From assembly GCF_006159205.1 (NCBI RefSeq), contig NZ_CP040812.1, positions 62,001 through 126,000 on the forward strand: 64,000 nt of DNA. Direction: 5' to 3'. A program made the translations under genes and the position numbers. This stretch comes from Antarcticibacterium flavum. GTDB lineage: Bacteria; Bacteroidota; Bacteroidia; Flavobacteriales; Flavobacteriaceae. Shown piece after piece: positions 63,201 through 64,000 of the stretch. The notes beneath the pieces are model-generated. The model saw only the letters and a list, made by a program, of their open reading frames with translations. It had not been told where the DNA came from and did no database searches. Within the stretch, counting starts at the first letter, position 1; every line of letters starts with the position of its first letter.

Positions 63201-64000
63201 GTGCAGGAAGCTTCCGCAATTCTATACAGAGTAAATGCAGGAGGTGCTGCGATTAGCTCTATTGATGAGGAAATTGATTGGGAGGAAGATACTTCGACTA
63301 ATAAATCTCTTTACTTATCTGAAGCAGGAAGTAACAAAACATACGCAGGTACCATTACGAGTTTCTCGGGTGAAGTTGACTTGTTGACAACCCCCACTGC
63401 CCTTTTTAACAAAGAACGATATGATGATGTTCCAGGATCGCCAAATTTAACCTATTCCTTTCCTGTCCCTCAAAGCGGATTTTATGAAGTTAGGTTGTAT
63501 ATGGGGAATGGCTGGTCTGGGACTTCTGAACCGGGACAACGTATTTTTGATATATCAATAGAGGGTGTAATTTATCCTGAACTGGATGATCTCGATCTTT
63601 CAAAAACATTTGGTCACAGTGTTGGTGGTGTGGTTCAAAAAACAGTTGAAGTAACAGATGGCGTTTTAAATATTTCCTTTATTCATGGAGCTGCTCAAAA
63701 TCCACTTATCAACGGTATTGAAATTTTAGCATCTTCTGGGGTTCATACACCAATCGAAGTTGCAACGATTCCAGACCAGATCAACTTTGTTGGAGAAGAA
63801 TTGGATGGCAGTCTGGTGGTAGTTGCAACGGGAGGAGATGGAAATCTTAATTATTCAATTTCCGGTCAGCCTTCAGGAATAACAATAGAACCAACAAATG
63901 GTCAAATAGGCGGAACAATTGATCTTAATGCAAATATTAACAGCCCCTATACCGTTATTGTTAAAGTGGATGATAGCGATGATCAATCTACAGATGCAGT
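60240..64000 (+). CDS. Giant secreted multidomain protein with malectin domain (5' part)
   Basis: Open from the ATG at 60240 to the window end: at least 1253 residues. A signal peptide (SCFILIVFGLFIDIHAQSFS) is followed by a propeller-like domain (about 40-560; LTFGPDGRLYVTEYTGIIKIF, FSPGYRNAYDLVVTEKGAVY) like sugar dehydrogenases of the GSDH/NHL type. Next come thrombospondin type 3 calcium repeats (about 575-640; DYDQDGYTNQDEVDNGTDP, DPDDDSDGIPDSEDAF), a lectin-like sandwich (about 690-900), a cadherin-like segment (ENIDLNEYFYDDKGIENLTY), a malectin domain (about 994-1165; ILYRVNAGG, GFYEVRLYMGNGWSG, INGIEIL) and an Ig-like module (IPDQINFVGEELDGSLVVVA). A C-terminal T9SS signal is expected beyond the window. 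It may bind the polysaccharide made by the adjoining locus. Confidence 0.87.
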   Translation, partial: MKNFYHLQNMVTGLSCFILIVFGLFIDIHAQSFSQNGINFNGKGSVSNGTSLTFGPDGRLYVTEYTGIIKIFTLERVGPGDYKVTSMEQLTGIQSIQDHNDDGSLYSSTMRETIGIEVVGTAENPVVYVSSSDFRIGGGGGGGNGDVGLDTNSGIITRFSWNGSSWDVVDIVRGLPRSEENHATNGMQFTTINGEDYLIVAQGGHTNAGAPSTNFAYTTEYALSAAVLSVNLTQLEAMPILNDNGRKYVYDLPTLDDPTRPNINGITDPEAPGYDGVDINDPFGGNDGLNQAIIVTGGPVQIFSPGYRNAYDLVVTEKGAVYVTDNGANGGWGGFPVNEGGGNATNAYDPNEPGSSTATADGEKVNNKDHLSLITLDIQNYEFGSFYGGHPTPIRANPAGAGIYTNPSVTGTEGAVFRTLIYHPSKNSAGFTTDPNIGLPANWPPVNVANPVEGDYRGPGDPNPDGPVDAFVTIWGTNTNGIDEYKASNFNGAMKGDLIAGVNTGDLRRVELNEDGSLKQLTPSFASGIGGDALGVACNGDNDVFPGTIWVVTLNGKLVVLEPQDFGTCLQPGDEGYDPLADYDQDGYTNQDEVDNGTDPCNGGSQPNDHDKAAGAPLISDMNDPDDDSDGIPDSEDAFQLGDPLKEGSDAFPLPVINELFSSNQDLKGYMGLGMTGLMNNGDPNPNWLNWLDRRDDPNDPNPNDILGGAIGAMTMQMTAGTAYGTKNNQEKGFQYGVQVDQSSGVFTVAGALYNFSAPLQLYGNSAAPEGELGIFIGDGSQSNYIKFVLTQAGLLVQKEINDVPGTPIQLNIPVSNRPASGIVLYFVIDPADGNILLEYNFDNGIRQTLGSINAEGKILEAIQQTTKDLAVGFSGTSNAPGVEVEGTWDFLNVTADTPVVVQDLPDLLKTIGSAGENIDLNEYFYDDKGIENLTYSITENTNTSVGAVINLNILNLSFPTTAAISNITIRATDSDLNFIEQTFNVTVQEASAILYRVNAGGAAISSIDEEIDWEEDTSTNKSLYLSEAGSNKTYAGTITSFSGEVDLLTTPTALFNKERYDDVPGSPNLTYSFPVPQSGFYEVRLYMGNGWSGTSEPGQRIFDISIEGVIYPELDDLDLSKTFGHSVGGVVQKTVEVTDGVLNISFIHGAAQNPLINGIEILASSGVHTPIEVATIPDQINFVGEELDGSLVVVATGGDGNLNYSISGQPSGITIEPTNGQIGGTIDLNANINSPYTVIVKVDDSDDQSTDA

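Noticed and set aside
1..64000. CRISPR arrays, prophage, toxin-antitoxin or restriction systems
   Set aside because: No regularly spaced repeats, phage structural genes, or paired small toxin/antitoxin genes were seen; the only mobile element recognised is the IS1182-type one.

Overview
The window looks like chromosomal DNA of a marine-type Flavobacteriaceae (Bacteroidetes, Gramella/Salegentibacter-like). The reasons are repeated TAnnTTTG promoter boxes in place of sigma70 -10 boxes, a type IX secretion (type B) C-terminal sorting domain, AT-rich intergenic DNA with weak Shine-Dalgarno signals, and the families present (DUF1206, DUF3817, 6S-Flavo-like RNA, GDP-fucose synthase with the Bacteroidetes-type insert). 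The genus is inference; no rRNA or tRNA gene was seen.

Layout. 0-4.3 kb: 3' end of an aldehyde dehydrogenase, then Nudix hydrolase and thioesterase genes, facing an exo/endonuclease-phosphatase and a MscS channel/DUF3817 pair. 4.4-7.2 kb: galE with a one-base frame break, followed by an intact IS1182-type insertion sequence. 7.2-17 kb: housekeeping and membrane genes (YqaE, DEAD-box helicase, DUF1206, VTT/DedA, SDR, two lipoproteins, MDR oxidoreductase, FUSC protein) with a 6S-like RNA candidate at 11.64 kb. 17-31 kb: T9SS-secreted Ig-like protein, MFS transporter, cysteine synthesis pair (serine acetyltransferase and cysM), Crp/Fnr regulator, DEAH helicase, truA, recQ, corA, lactonase, lipoprotein.

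31.3-59.9 kb is one large, co-oriented surface-polysaccharide locus. A 750-base structured leader precedes gmd and fcl (GDP-L-fucose supply), an ABC exporter pair (Wzm/Wzt with a C-terminal glycan-binding domain), 13 glycosyltransferases of several families, a Wzx-like flippase, a Wzy-like polymerase and two hexapeptide acyltransferases. A second leader at 53.9-54.26 kb precedes a tiny membrane protein resembling the N-terminus of the initiating transferase, a GT2 gene, the WcaJ-type initiating phosphoglycosyltransferase, Wza and Wzc. Export genes of both the ABC and the Wzx/Wzy types are present, so the locus may make two glycans or a hybrid one. From 60.24 kb to the window end runs a giant secreted multidomain protein (propeller, calcium-binding repeats, cadherin-like, malectin, Ig) that may bind the product at the cell surface.

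Three genes (galE, a small lipoprotein gene, cysM) are each broken by one missing base in or beside a homopolymer, and two more (a 10.2 kb hypothetical gene and the MFS gene) have starts that make most sense with a similar single-base error. This pattern points to sequencing error more than to gene decay.
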